Source of the DNA: CAWAMD01 sp963783045
Lineage (GTDB): Bacteria; Actinomycetota; Nitriliruptoria; Nitriliruptorales; Nitriliruptoraceae
DNA length: 64,000 nt
Direction of reading: 5' to 3'
Assembly: GCA_963783045.1 (NCBI GenBank)
Contig: CAWAMD010000005.1
Span: forward strand, 1,528,531-1,592,530
Shown here: piece after piece, positions 54,237-62,840 of the stretch
Position numbering within the stretch: the stretch's first letter is position 1
Layout of the letters: each line of letters opens with the position of its first letter
Made by a program: the position numbers and the translations under genes
The notes under the pieces: model-generated
Told to the model about the DNA's origin: nothing
The model's input: the letters and a program-made list of their open reading frames with translations, nothing else
Databases searched by the model: none

Positions 54237-54917
54237 ATGGTCGGCGATGTCGAAGGTCTGATGGTGCCGCTTGCTCCAGAGCATGCACGTCGCGTCTACG
54301 ACCGGGTCGGGAGGCTGCAGGACACCCAGGCCTTCTACGAGCGTCCCGCCACGACCGCGCTGCTCGGAGCCGGCGGGTTCGAGGCTGCCCGGAGCGTGTT
54401 CGAGCTGGGCTGCGGCACCGGTGCATTGGCTGCCGAGCTGCTGACCGACAGACTGGGCGCCGAGTCCACCTATCTCGGGGTCGACGTAAGCCCGCGGATG
54501 GTCAGGCTGGCCTCCCGGCGGCTGGCACCGTGGCGGTCACGCGCGAGCATCCGGCTGACCGACGGCCGTCCGCCCCTCGGACCCGATCCAGCAACCGTCG
54601 ACCGGTTCGTCGCCACGTACGTGTTCGACCTCCTCGCCGAGGAGGACATCGCAGCGATGGTGGGCGAGGTGCGACGGCTCCTGTCACCACACGGGCGCCT
54701 GTGCGTGACCAGCATCACGGCCGGCGGCCACGGCATCCCCAGAGCCGTGTCGACGTTGTGGGGCTGGGCGGCGCGCCGGGCGCCCGCGCTGACCGGCGGC
54801 TGCCGGCCCCTCGAGCTCGACCGGTTCCTTCCCCCGACCCTCTGGGACGTGATCCTCGATGACCGGATCACTGCCTGGGGAGTGACCTCTCAGGTGCTGA
54901 TCGCCCAGCCCCGGTGA
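54237..54917 (+). CDS. Class I SAM-dependent methyltransferase
   Basis: The ATG at 54237 gives 226 residues; ATG 54261 (LMVPLAPEHARRVYDRVGRL) is also possible. SAM-binding motif I is VFELGCGTGALAAELL, motif II YLGVDVSPRMVRLA, and the post-I acidic region is intact (RFVATYVFDLLAEEDI). It resembles the UbiE/phospholipid-type methyltransferases, with no substrate clue. The next gene is under its own ECF-type promoter. Confidence 0.83.
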   Translation: MVGDVEGLMVPLAPEHARRVYDRVGRLQDTQAFYERPATTALLGAGGFEAARSVFELGCGTGALAAELLTDRLGAESTYLGVDVSPRMVRLASRRLAPWRSRASIRLTDGRPPLGPDPATVDRFVATYVFDLLAEEDIAAMVGEVRRLLSPHGRLCVTSITAGGHGIPRAVSTLWGWAARRAPALTGGCRPLELDRFLPPTLWDVILDDRITAWGVTSQVLIAQPR

Positions 54918-54961
54918 CCGACGGGCCGCCACGTCGGCGAGCGACACGGGTGCACCGAGAA

Positions 54962-55019
54962 TGTCGAATACGGTCACGCTGGTTCGTGGTCATGGTGAGG
55001 GCCGGCACCGGGTCGGCCC
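54962..55019 (+). promoter_or_regulatory. ECF42-type promoter and hairpin leader of the first YCII gene
   Basis: TGTCGA (54962-54967) is followed after exactly 17 nt by CGTGG (54985-54989). A shared leader block GGTGAGGGCCGGCACCGGG (54994-55012) can fold with CGGCCC just after it. The same arrangement recurs before the second YCII gene. TGTCGA is the reported -35 signature of ECF42-dependent promoters. Confidence 0.65.
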
Positions 55020-55039
55020 TGTACAGCAAGGAGCACGTC

Positions 55040-55396
55040 ATGACCCAGTACATGATGTCGGTCTGGTATCCGGCCGACGCGGTCCAGCCCGCACCGGACG
55101 AGCTGGCGACGATCTCAGCCAACGTCGAGGCTGTTCGCCAACAGCTCGTGGACGAGGGGGCCTGGGTGTTCAGCGGTGGCCTGCACGACGCGGCGACCGC
55201 GACGGTGGTGACCTCCAAGGGCGGCCGTGCGGTGACCACTGACGGCCCGTTCGTGGAGACCAAGGAGATGTTGGGTGGGTTCAGCGTGATCGAGGTCGCC
55301 GATCTCGATGTGGCCCTGGCCTGGGCAGAGCGGCTCTCGCAGGCCACGACCTGTCCGATCGAGGTCCGGCCCTTCCAGGACGGGTCCCGGACGTGA
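55040..55396 (+). CDS. YCII-related DGPF-domain protein (first copy)
   Basis: The ATG at 55040 follows AAGGAG and gives 118 residues. The fold is YCII/dimeric alpha-beta barrel with QYMMSVWYPADA, GAWVFSGGLHDA and the DGPF signature in TTDGPFVETKEMLGGF. DGPF proteins are the standard partners of ECF42 sigma factors. It is 39% or so alike by eye to the next gene, suggesting an old duplication, and has its own promoter-like element. Confidence 0.88.
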   Translation: MTQYMMSVWYPADAVQPAPDELATISANVEAVRQQLVDEGAWVFSGGLHDAATATVVTSKGGRAVTTDGPFVETKEMLGGFSVIEVADLDVALAWAERLSQATTCPIEVRPFQDGSRT

Positions 55397-55415
55397 CAGA
55401 ACGTCTTCGGACGGC

Positions 55416-55473
55416 TGTCGAATTACGGGCTCGCCGTTCGTGGAGAGGGTGAGGGCCGGCACCGGGCCGGCCC
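55416..55473 (+). promoter_or_regulatory. ECF42-type promoter and hairpin leader of the second YCII gene
   Basis: TGTCGA (55416-55421) and CGTGG (55439-55443) are 17 nt apart, as in the upstream copy. The leader block 55448-55466 is identical to 54994-55012, and here GGGCCGG and CCGGCCC form a perfect 7-bp stem. Confidence 0.65.
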
Positions 55474-55494
55474 CCATGACGGGAAGGCACGACC

Positions 55495-55854
55495 ATGGCG
55501 CAGTACCTGTTGTCCGTCCACTACGTCGAGGGTCAGGCGCCCCCGGACGAGGCGACCATGCAGCAGATGTTCACCAACGTCGACGCGCTGAATCAGAAGA
55601 TCAAGGCCGCCGGAGCCTGGGTGTTCGGCGGCGGGCTCGAGCAACCGCACGACGCCACGGTCGTGCGCGAGCACAACGGCGAGATCCTGACCACCGATGG
55701 ACCGTTCCCGGAGGCCAAGGAGCACCTCGGCGGATTCTGGATCATCGAGGTCGCGGACCGCGACGCCGCGCTGGACTGGGCCCGGTCCGCGACACGTGCC
55801 TGCCGCGGACCGGTGGAGGTGCGCCCGTTCCAGCCCGAGCCCGAGGACGCGTGA
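55495..55854 (+). CDS. YCII-related DGPF-domain protein (second copy)
   Basis: The 119-residue protein starts at ATG 55495 after GGGAAGG. It shows QYLLSVHYVEGQ, GAWVFGGGLEQP and TTDGPFPEAKEHLGGFWIIEV with the DGPF signature. Its stop overlaps the ECF42 start (GTGA), so it is in one transcript with the sigma factor and translation is coupled. Confidence 0.9.
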   Translation: MAQYLLSVHYVEGQAPPDEATMQQMFTNVDALNQKIKAAGAWVFGGGLEQPHDATVVREHNGEILTTDGPFPEAKEHLGGFWIIEVADRDAALDWARSATRACRGPVEVRPFQPEPEDA

Positions 55855-57122
55855 CACGCCCGGTCCGAAGCGGCGGTGCCCCGGGCGGCGACGAAGCGTC
55901 GCCGCCCGATGACGCCTCGATCGCCCAGGTGTTCCGGCGGGAGTACGGACGGGTCGTCGCCACGCTCGTCGGCGCGTTCCGCGACATCGACCTGGCCGAG
56001 GACGCCGTCCAGGAGGCCTTCCTGATCGCCAGCCGAACCTGGCATGAGCGCGGAATGCCACCCAACCCCGGTGGCTGGATCACCACCACGGCCCGCCGAC
56101 GGGCCATCGACCGGATCCGGCGCGAGGCCACCCGCGACCAGCGGCAGACCGAGGCGGCACGCCTCGGCGCCGGCGACGACGAGGAGGGAGGTGCGGGCTT
56201 CATGCGCGACGACCGGCTGCGGCTGATCTTCACCTGCTGCCACCCGGCGCTTTCCACCCCGGCCCAGGTCGCCCTGACCCTGCGGCTGCTGGGCGGTCTG
56301 TCCACTCCCGAGATCGCCCGTGCCTTCCTCGTACCCGAGGCGACCCTCGCGCAGCGGATCGTGCGGGCCAAGCGCAAGATCCGCGACGCCAACATCCCCT
56401 ACCGCGTCCCCGCCGACGCCGAGCTGCCCGACCGGCTGCGTGGCGTGCTCGCGGTCGTCTACCTCATCTTCAACGAGGGCCACACCGCGACCGCCGGTCA
56501 GGAGCTCGGGCGTGTGGACCTCATGGACGAGGCGATCCGGCTCGCGCGGCTGCTGGTGGCGCTCATGCCCGACGAGCCCGAGGTGGCCGGTCTGCTGGCA
56601 CTGATGCTGCTGACCGCCGCTCGCCAGGCGGCCCGCACGGCACCGGACGGGTCGCTGGTGCTGCTGGCCGACCAGGACCGATCACGATGGGACGCCGGAC
56701 TCGTGGCCGAGGGACAGGCGATCGTGCGCGCGTGCCTGCGACGCAACCGTCCCGGCCCCTACCAGATCCAGGCAGCCGTCAACGCCGTGCACAGCGACGC
56801 GCCCACGCCCGGCGACACCGACTGGCACCAGATCCTGGCCCTCTACGACCAGCTGTACGCGATCCTGCCCACCCCGGTGGTGGCGCTCAACCGGGCCGTG
56901 GCGCTGGCCGAGACGGAGGGTCCCGCCGCGGCCCTCGCGGTCGTCGACGGGCTCGATCTGCCCGACTACCACCCGTACCACGCGGCCCGGGCCGACCTGC
57001 TCCGCCGGATGGGCCGCGATGCCGAGGCCGCCGCCGCGTACGCCACGGCCGCGCAGCTGACGGCCAACGCCACCGAGCGGCGGTTCCTCGAAGCGCAGCG
57101 GGTCAGGCTCGCCGGTCGCTAG
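55851..57122 (+). CDS. ECF42-group RNA polymerase sigma factor with C-terminal TPR-like extension
   Basis: The GTG at 55851 overlaps the previous stop and gives 423 residues. Sigma region 2 is VFRREYGRVVATLVGAFRDI, LAEDAVQEAF and WITTTARRRAIDRIR; region 4 is LSTPEIARAFLVPEATLAQR. The 200-residue C-terminal part (LRGVLAVVYLIFNEGHTA, then TPVVALNRAVALAETEGP) is the DUF6596/TPR extension that defines ECF42 and replaces an anti-sigma factor. Two ECF42-like promoters precede the YCII genes, one of which would also drive this gene: a positive feedback loop. Confidence 0.92.
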   Translation: MTRPVRSGGAPGGDEASPPDDASIAQVFRREYGRVVATLVGAFRDIDLAEDAVQEAFLIASRTWHERGMPPNPGGWITTTARRRAIDRIRREATRDQRQTEAARLGAGDDEEGGAGFMRDDRLRLIFTCCHPALSTPAQVALTLRLLGGLSTPEIARAFLVPEATLAQRIVRAKRKIRDANIPYRVPADAELPDRLRGVLAVVYLIFNEGHTATAGQELGRVDLMDEAIRLARLLVALMPDEPEVAGLLALMLLTAARQAARTAPDGSLVLLADQDRSRWDAGLVAEGQAIVRACLRRNRPGPYQIQAAVNAVHSDAPTPGDTDWHQILALYDQLYAILPTPVVALNRAVALAETEGPAAALAVVDGLDLPDYHPYHAARADLLRRMGRDAEAAAAYATAAQLTANATERRFLEAQRVRLAGR

Positions 57123-57261
57123 ACGACCCGGACGGCTGGTTCGACCACGGCCTCGACACCGAGGCGTGACGCGGACGCTGCCGTAGCGCTCGCGGTCAGG
57201 CTCCAGGACTGTGGCGCGAGCCGGCCTCACCGGCCGGACGGGCAACGACGCGGGTCCCATC

Positions 57262-57283
57262 GGCCCTGTCCGCCGAGAGGGCC
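57262..57283. terminator. Hairpin after the ECF42 gene
   Basis: GGCCCT and AGGGCC arms with a 10-nt loop, and a smaller GCCGG-CCTCA-CCGGC stem at 57220-57234, lie in the 228-bp gap between the ECF42 gene and the ABC transporter. They probably separate the two transcripts; nothing else is seen in that gap. Confidence 0.45.
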
Positions 57284-57350
57284 GCGTCACACAGTGGGTC
57301 GTACCCGGGACGGGGCCCGGGGTCCGTGGCATCCAAGACCGGGGCTACCC

Positions 57351-58100
57351 ATGACGCTCGCCGCACCTTCCATTCCGGACCTGGCGGTCCGGGCCAGCCA
57401 GGTCGTCAAGGTCTACGGGGAAGGCCCCACCCGGGTCGAAGCCCTCCGGGGTGTGGACATCGACCTCCCGCGGGGTGGGTTCACCGCGATCATGGGGCCG
57501 AGCGGCTCCGGCAAGTCGACGCTGATGCACTGCCTCGCCGGCCTCGACGCGATCGACGGCGGGAGCATCTGGGTCGGCGGCCGGGACGTGTCGGCGCTGA
57601 CGGACAAGCAGCGCACCCTGCTGCGCCGCGAGAAGGTCGGGTTCGTCTTCCAGGCGTTCAACCTCATCCCGAGCCTGACGGCGATCGAGAACATCACGCT
57701 GCCGCTTGCCCTCGGCGGGCACCAGCCCGACGCGGCGTGGCTCGACAAGCTCGTGACGACCACCGGCCTGGGCGATCGTCTCGGCCACACCCCGGCCGAG
57801 CTCTCCGGCGGTCAGCAGCAGCGGGTCGCCCTCGCACGCGCGCTCGTCACCCACCCCGAGATCGTGTTCGCGGACGAACCCACCGGCAACCTCGACTCGA
57901 AGACGAGCGGTGAGCTGCTCGGCTTCCTCCGCTCGATCGTGACCGAGGTCGGACAGACCATCCTCATGGTCACCCACGACGCGGTCGCCGCCTCCTACGC
58001 CGACCGGGTCGTGTTCCTGGCGGACGGGCTCGTCGTCGACGAGATGGAGGGCCCGACCGTCGCGTCCGTGCTCGAGCGGATCAAGCACCTCGAAGGCTGA
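57351..58100 (+). CDS. ABC transporter ATP-binding protein (MacB/LolD type)
   Basis: The ATG at 57351 gives 249 residues. The Walker A is MGPSGSGKSTLMHC, the Q-loop VFQAFNLIPSLTA, the signature LSGGQQQRVALARAL, Walker B IVFADEP with TGNLDSKT, and the switch His is in LMVTHD. This is the ATPase of an FtsX-type mechanotransmission or export complex. The permease follows after 18 bp. Confidence 0.93.
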   Translation: MTLAAPSIPDLAVRASQVVKVYGEGPTRVEALRGVDIDLPRGGFTAIMGPSGSGKSTLMHCLAGLDAIDGGSIWVGGRDVSALTDKQRTLLRREKVGFVFQAFNLIPSLTAIENITLPLALGGHQPDAAWLDKLVTTTGLGDRLGHTPAELSGGQQQRVALARALVTHPEIVFADEPTGNLDSKTSGELLGFLRSIVTEVGQTILMVTHDAVAASYADRVVFLADGLVVDEMEGPTVASVLERIKHLEG

Positions 58101-58118
58101 GAGCGAGAGGAAGACGCC

Positions 58119-60986
58119 GTGTGGCGGGTCACACTCAAGGGGCTGCTCAGCCATCGTGTCCGGCTGGTGCTCACGACTCTGTCCGTCGTCCTCGGGGTGG
58201 CGTTCGTGTCGGGGACCTACGTGCTCACCGACACGATGAGCGCCGTCTTCCACGACCTGGTCCGTGGCGGTGCGGAGACCATCGACGTGCTCGTCCGCAG
58301 CGCCACGGTCGGGGGCCTCGACGCGATGGAGAGCCTTGACGCCCAGCCACAGCCGCTGCCTGAGTCCACGCTCGACGACGTGCGCGCGGTGGACGGGGTC
58401 GCGCGAGCGGAGGGAATCATCCAGGGGTACGCGCTGATCGTGCGACCCGACGGGAAGGCGATCACGCCGATGGGGCCACCGACGCTCGGCGCCGCCTGGT
58501 CGACGTGGGGTGACCGGACCGTCGAGGAAGGCGGGCGTCCCCCTGCCGGGCCGACCGACGTCGCCATCGACGCGACGACGGCCGCCCGGAACGGGCTGAA
58601 CGTCGGCGACCGGGTCAACATCGTCTTCTCGGACACGCCACCGCGCCCGTTCACGATCGTCGGGCTCTCGACGGCGACGCGGGCGGAGGGCGAGAACCTC
58701 GCCGGCGCAACCCTCGCCGAGTTCGACCCGGCGACCGCTCAGGACGTCCTCGACCTCGGCGGGCAGTTCACGGCCATCAGCGTGGCCGTCGACGCCGGTA
58801 CCGACCCGCAGACGGTCGTCAACCGGATCGAGGCGACGGTTCCCGGCGACGTGGACGCCATCACGTCCGCCGAGTACGCCGACGAGCTGACCGCCAACAT
58901 CGACGAGTCCCTGTCGTTCCTGACGATCATCTTCGGCGTCTTCGCCGCCATCGCGCTGGTGGTCGGGGCCTTCATCATCGCCAACACGTTCTCGATCACG
59001 GTCCTGCAGCGGACCCGCGAGTTCGCGCTGCTGCGCTCGCTCGGGGCGAGCCGGCGTCAGGTCGTGGCCAGCGTCGTCGGGGAGGCCGCCATCGTCGGGC
59101 TGATGGCGTCCGTCCTCGGGGTGGTGGCCGGTCTGGGGCTGGCGACCGGGCTCAACGCGCTGCTGCGCGTCGCCGGGATGGACATGCCGTCGGGCACGCT
59201 CGTCCTGCGGCCCAGGACCGTCGTCGTCGGGCTGACCGTCGGGCTGGTGATCACGGTCGTGTCGTCGCTCCTGCCGGCACGGCGGGCGGCCGGCATCCAC
59301 CCGATGGCGGCGCTACGGGACGTCGGCGTCCACGCCTACCGACCCTCGCGGCGTCGCGTGGCCGGTGGCGTGATCGCCGGTGTCGCGGCCGTCGTCCTGG
59401 TCGCCGTCGCGGCGTTCGGACACCCCGACCGTTCCGGGCTGATGCTCGGCGCCGGTGCCGTGCTCGCCCTCGCCGCGCTCGCGGCGACCGGTCCCCTGCT
59501 CACCCGTCCGGTCCTGCAGGTCCTCGGCGGTTCGGGCGCGCACCTCGGGACCGTGGGGCGCATCGCCCGCAGCAACAGCATGCGGACGCCGCGGCGGACG
59601 TGGACGACGGCCTCCGCCCTCACCGTCGGGCTGGCCCTCGTCAGCAGCGTCGCCGTGATCGGGGCATCCATGAAGGCGTCGGCCTCGGCGGCGCTCGAGG
59701 GGATCGTCCGGGCCGACGTGATCGTGTCGGCGAGCAACGCGATGACCGGCGGGGGCGTGCCTCCGGTGCTCGCCGGCCAGCTTGCCACGCTGCCGGAGGT
59801 GGGTGGTGTCTCGGCGCTGAGCCGCGGGTCGGGACGGATCGGCGATGCGTCGGCGAGCATGCTGGCGGTGGACCCGACGCAGTGGGACAAGGTCGCCGAG
59901 ACCACGTTCACACAGGGCTCGATCCTCGACCTCGCCGGAGTCGGCAACGTCGCGGTCGACGCGGACCTCGCCCGCGAGCGGGGCTACGCCGTCGGCAACG
60001 TCCTCGACGCCGTCTTCCCCGCCAGCGGGCCGACCACCCTCCGGGTCGGGGCGATCTTCGAACCGGACGATCTCGTGTCCGGCTGGCTCACGTCCAACAC
60101 GACCCTCCAGCAGCTGGTCCCCCAGGCAACGGACGCGGCTGTTCTGGTGGCCCGCGCCGAGGGCGTCGACGCGGACGCGGTGCTGGCGGCGGTCGAGACG
60201 ATGGCCGCCGACTACCCCTCGGTGAACGTCCAGGACCAGGCCCAGTACCGCGACAGCATCGCCGGTCAGGTCGACCGGCTGCTCGCGCTCGTGACCGCGC
60301 TGCTCGGCATGGCCCTGTTCATCGCCGTCCTCGGGATCATGAACACGCTCGCGCTGTCCATCCACGAGCGCACCCACGAGATCGGGCTGCTCCGTGCCGT
60401 CGGGATGACCCGGGGCCAGGTCCGCCGGATGATCCGCTGGGAGGCGGTCACGGTCGCGCTGCTCGGCGCGTTCGTCGGTCTCGTGCTCGGGGTGCTCTTC
60501 GGATGGCTCACCACCCGCGTGTTCGCGGACCAGGGACTGACGGCGTTCGTGATGCCCTACGGGCAGCTGGTCGGCGCGGTGGTCCTGGCCGCGCTCGCGG
60601 GGGTGCTCGCCGCGGTGCTGCCGGCCCGTCGGGCGGCGCAGCTCGAACGTCCTGCGGGCGGTCACGGTGGAGTGACCGCTCCGGCCGGTCAGGGGCACGC
60701 GCCGGTGACGAGCACGTGGAACCGTGCGAGCCCGTCGGTGAGCCCGGCCCCTGTCACCGGGTCGAACGCGCCGATGGTCCCGGGCGCCTGCTCATCGATG
60801 AGTCCGGCAGCCGCGGCCGCCTCCAGGTCGGGGATGCAGGCCCACGACCGAGCGATCGTGTCGCTGGCCCGCTACGAGGATCTCGACGCCGAGGTGGTCG
60901 TCCCGGGACACGGCCGTCCCTACCGCGGCGCCCCGTCCCGTGCTGTCGCGGCGGCTCGCACCGACCTCGAGCGCCTCCGACGGTAG
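58119..60986 (+). CDS. FtsX-like ABC transporter permease; native end probably 60675 (frameshift)
   Basis: The GTG at 58119 opens a permease of two four-TM FtsX halves with large exported domains: first TM at LVLTTLSVVLGVAFVSGTYV, core TMs at about 265-410, second half to LAGVLAAVLPARRAA. Relatives end shortly after this with ...LNVLRAVxxE. Here an extra G at 60645 shifts the frame; without it the end is QLNVLRAVTVE and stop at 60675. Uncorrected, the frame runs on through 100 residues of unrelated sequence, including the tail of a metallo-beta-lactamase-fold gene. The last ten residues are not essential to the fold, so the transporter is probably functional either way. Confidence 0.85.
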   Translation: MWRVTLKGLLSHRVRLVLTTLSVVLGVAFVSGTYVLTDTMSAVFHDLVRGGAETIDVLVRSATVGGLDAMESLDAQPQPLPESTLDDVRAVDGVARAEGIIQGYALIVRPDGKAITPMGPPTLGAAWSTWGDRTVEEGGRPPAGPTDVAIDATTAARNGLNVGDRVNIVFSDTPPRPFTIVGLSTATRAEGENLAGATLAEFDPATAQDVLDLGGQFTAISVAVDAGTDPQTVVNRIEATVPGDVDAITSAEYADELTANIDESLSFLTIIFGVFAAIALVVGAFIIANTFSITVLQRTREFALLRSLGASRRQVVASVVGEAAIVGLMASVLGVVAGLGLATGLNALLRVAGMDMPSGTLVLRPRTVVVGLTVGLVITVVSSLLPARRAAGIHPMAALRDVGVHAYRPSRRRVAGGVIAGVAAVVLVAVAAFGHPDRSGLMLGAGAVLALAALAATGPLLTRPVLQVLGGSGAHLGTVGRIARSNSMRTPRRTWTTASALTVGLALVSSVAVIGASMKASASAALEGIVRADVIVSASNAMTGGGVPPVLAGQLATLPEVGGVSALSRGSGRIGDASASMLAVDPTQWDKVAETTFTQGSILDLAGVGNVAVDADLARERGYAVGNVLDAVFPASGPTTLRVGAIFEPDDLVSGWLTSNTTLQQLVPQATDAAVLVARAEGVDADAVLAAVETMAADYPSVNVQDQAQYRDSIAGQVDRLLALVTALLGMALFIAVLGIMNTLALSIHERTHEIGLLRAVGMTRGQVRRMIRWEAVTVALLGAFVGLVLGVLFGWLTTRVFADQGLTAFVMPYGQLVGAVVLAALAGVLAAVLPARRAAQLERPAGGHGGVTAPAGQGHAPVTSTWNRASPSVSPAPVTGSNAPMVPGACSSMSPAAAAASRSGMQAHDRAIVSLARYEDLDAEVVVPGHGRPYRGAPSRAVAAARTDLERLRR
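60689..60838 (-). pseudogene. C-terminal fragment of an unknown minus-strand gene
   Basis: The minus strand reads ACIPDLEAAAAAGLIDEQAP, then FDPVTGAGLTDGLARFHVLV and TGACP before a stop at 60689-60691. Codon use looks coding, and two Cys may pair. No start exists upstream: the frame enters a different gene remnant at about 60840. It is probably the 3' end of a gene cut by a deletion or misjoin. Confidence 0.4.
60840..60986 (+). pseudogene. C-terminal fragment of a metallo-beta-lactamase-fold hydrolase
   Basis: This stretch encodes HDRAIVSLARYEDLDAEVVV followed by PGHGRPYRG, the last metal-site His motif of MBL-fold proteins, and a helical end (AVAAARTDLERLRR). The N-terminal HxHxDH half is absent. 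The fragment is joined to a minus-strand gene tail at about 60840. Confidence 0.6.
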
Positions 60987-60993
60987 GGGCGGT

Positions 60994-61055
60994 GCTTCCG
61001 CGGAAGCGGTCGCCTGCCAGCACGGATGCTTCGGCGGAAGCGCTTCGGCGGAAGC
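60994..61055. repeat. Three 14-bp GCTTC/GAAGC palindromes
   Basis: GCTTCCGCGGAAGC at 60994-61007 is fully palindromic. GCTTCGGCGGAAGC is repeated back to back at 61028-61041 and 61042-61055. They end 1 bp before the stop of the DUF222-HNH gene and after the MBL fragment, so they may act as terminators or as binding sites. Confidence 0.7.
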
Positions 61056-61056
61056 G

Positions 61057-62677
61057 TCAGGCGGCGACGAGGATGTCGTCGGGGTCGGGGGGTTGGAGCC
61101 GGTCGAGCTCCTGGGCGATCACGAACAGGCAGGCGTCGTAGTCGGGCCGTTCCCCGTCCCAGCCGGAGTACAGCGCGTCGGGGCCGGGTGGGTCGAGGCC
61201 GGCGGCACGGTTTCTTGCTGCCGCGGCGTCGGGGTGGACCGTGACCGGTGGCATCACGCTGGGCACGGGGGGCCGGTCGGGGGGACGGAACTCGAGATGG
61301 CCCTTGCCGTCATGCGCGATGGTCCAGCGGTGGTCGTGCACGAACCGGTGATGCCGGCCGCACAGGGTGACGAGGTTGGCCATCGTGGACGGGCCGCCGT
61401 GCTCACGGTGGACGATGTGGTGGCAGTGCAGCCAGCGGCGGGTCTGACAGCCCGGGAACCGGCAGGTGCCCCGGTCGCGGGCCAGCACCGCCCGGCGGGT
61501 CGCGGCCGGGATCGCTTCCTCGGGTGACGAGGTGGCGGTCAGCGTGCCCGTCGGCGTCGTGGACGGCCGCCCCGATCCGCCCGTCACAGGCCAGGCGTTC
61601 CAGGGTCCGCACCGACATCGCCAGCACCCGGCCCTGTCCGGTACGTACCGGCACCGGCCGCTGCCGGCCGGCCGCGTCGTCGGGGTCGGGCAGCGTCCCG
61701 GCGTCCACGTGGTAGACGGTCAGATGCTTGTCCGCGCCCGAGCTGTCGGCCGGCAGGCCCTCGGCGGCCGCCCGGGCCGCGGCCAGCAGCACGTCCGCCC
61801 GGGCCTGCCCGATCGACAGGGCCCACGGATCCGGCCCCCGCCCACCGTCCTCGGCGCCGTCGCCGTCGGGGGCGCCGGTGCGGTCCCAGCCCACGACCCG
61901 ATCCCCGTCGAGCAGCTCCCCGTCGCCGTCGGCCTGCTGGGCGGCCTTGGCGGCCTCGTGGGCCTGATCGACCGCCCGCCATGCCTGCCCGTCGATGTCG
62001 TTGGCCAGCTGCTCACCCGCGTCCACCGGCACCAGCAGGGTGACCTTCATCATCCCCTCGCCCGCGGACTCCCAGTACGCCTTGCGGCGCTCCCACGGGT
62101 CGATCCGCCGGCGGCGCTCCCCACGCAGCTGACGGGCCACCTCGGCCACGATCTTCTCCAGATGATCCCCCGTCGCGCACGACGCGAAACGCAGCAGCAG
62201 CCCCTCCAACCCCGGCTCACGCAGCCGGGTGATCGCCCGCACCTTCGAATACGACAGCTCCCCGCGGGCGAACCGTGCCGCCGTCTCCGGGAACAGCGCC
62301 AACCGCAGCGCCACACGGACATGCTCCCGCGCCGTCGGCGACGCGATCGAGCACCAGTGCGACAACCACTGTGCCGGCGTGCGCGCCCCGTCCCGGGCCC
62401 ACAGCCCCCGCCGAACCACCTCCGCGACCAGCAGAAGCCAGCGGCAGGTCGCCGCCGCGACCTCCGCCGCCTGACCACGCACCGCCGCCGACAACGCCGC
62501 ATCGTCGAGATCCGCGAACCGCGGATCACGCCACCCCTCCTCCATCGCCGTCAGGAACTCCTGCTCGAACGAGATCGGATCCGGCAACGCCGACCACGAC
62601 TCCGGCAACAACCCCGACACCGCCTCCCACACGGCCTCCACCGACACCGACGACGAACCCTCCGACACCGACGACAT
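61057..62677 (-). pseudogene. DUF222 / HNH endonuclease protein, second copy, frameshifted
   Basis: The ATG at 62677 follows GGAGGG. The DUF222 region reads LGVSS-free but typical text such as RTPAQWLSHWCSIASPTARE, RFARGELSYSKVRAITRL and MMKVTLLVPVDAGEQLAN, ending LACDGRIGAAVHDADG. The frame is lost there. Deleting one base in the CCC at 61547-61549 gives DADGTLTATSSPEEAIPAAT and the HNH motif CRFPGCQTRRWLHCHHI, HREHGG, LCGRHHRFVH up to the stop at 61057. The class is the canonical DUF222-HNH type, clearly different from the copy at 45972. The corrected length is about 540 residues. Confidence 0.82.
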
Positions 62678-62840
62678 AGAACAACCCTCCGGAAACACAC
62701 GATCAGCGGACGCCCGAACCGTAAACGTCACCTGTGACATGGAGGTCAGGTCCGTGCAGCAGCCGGTCGCGTGTTCATGGCCGGACGGATGCTCGACGCC
62801 GGCGACGGCCGACACGAACGGGGCAGCGTTCCCCCGGCCG

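Noticed and set aside
62729..62740. GTCAC-CT-GTGAC palindrome upstream of the second DUF222 gene
   Set aside because: Five-base arms are expected by chance in this much GC-rich sequence, and no regulator is linked to it.
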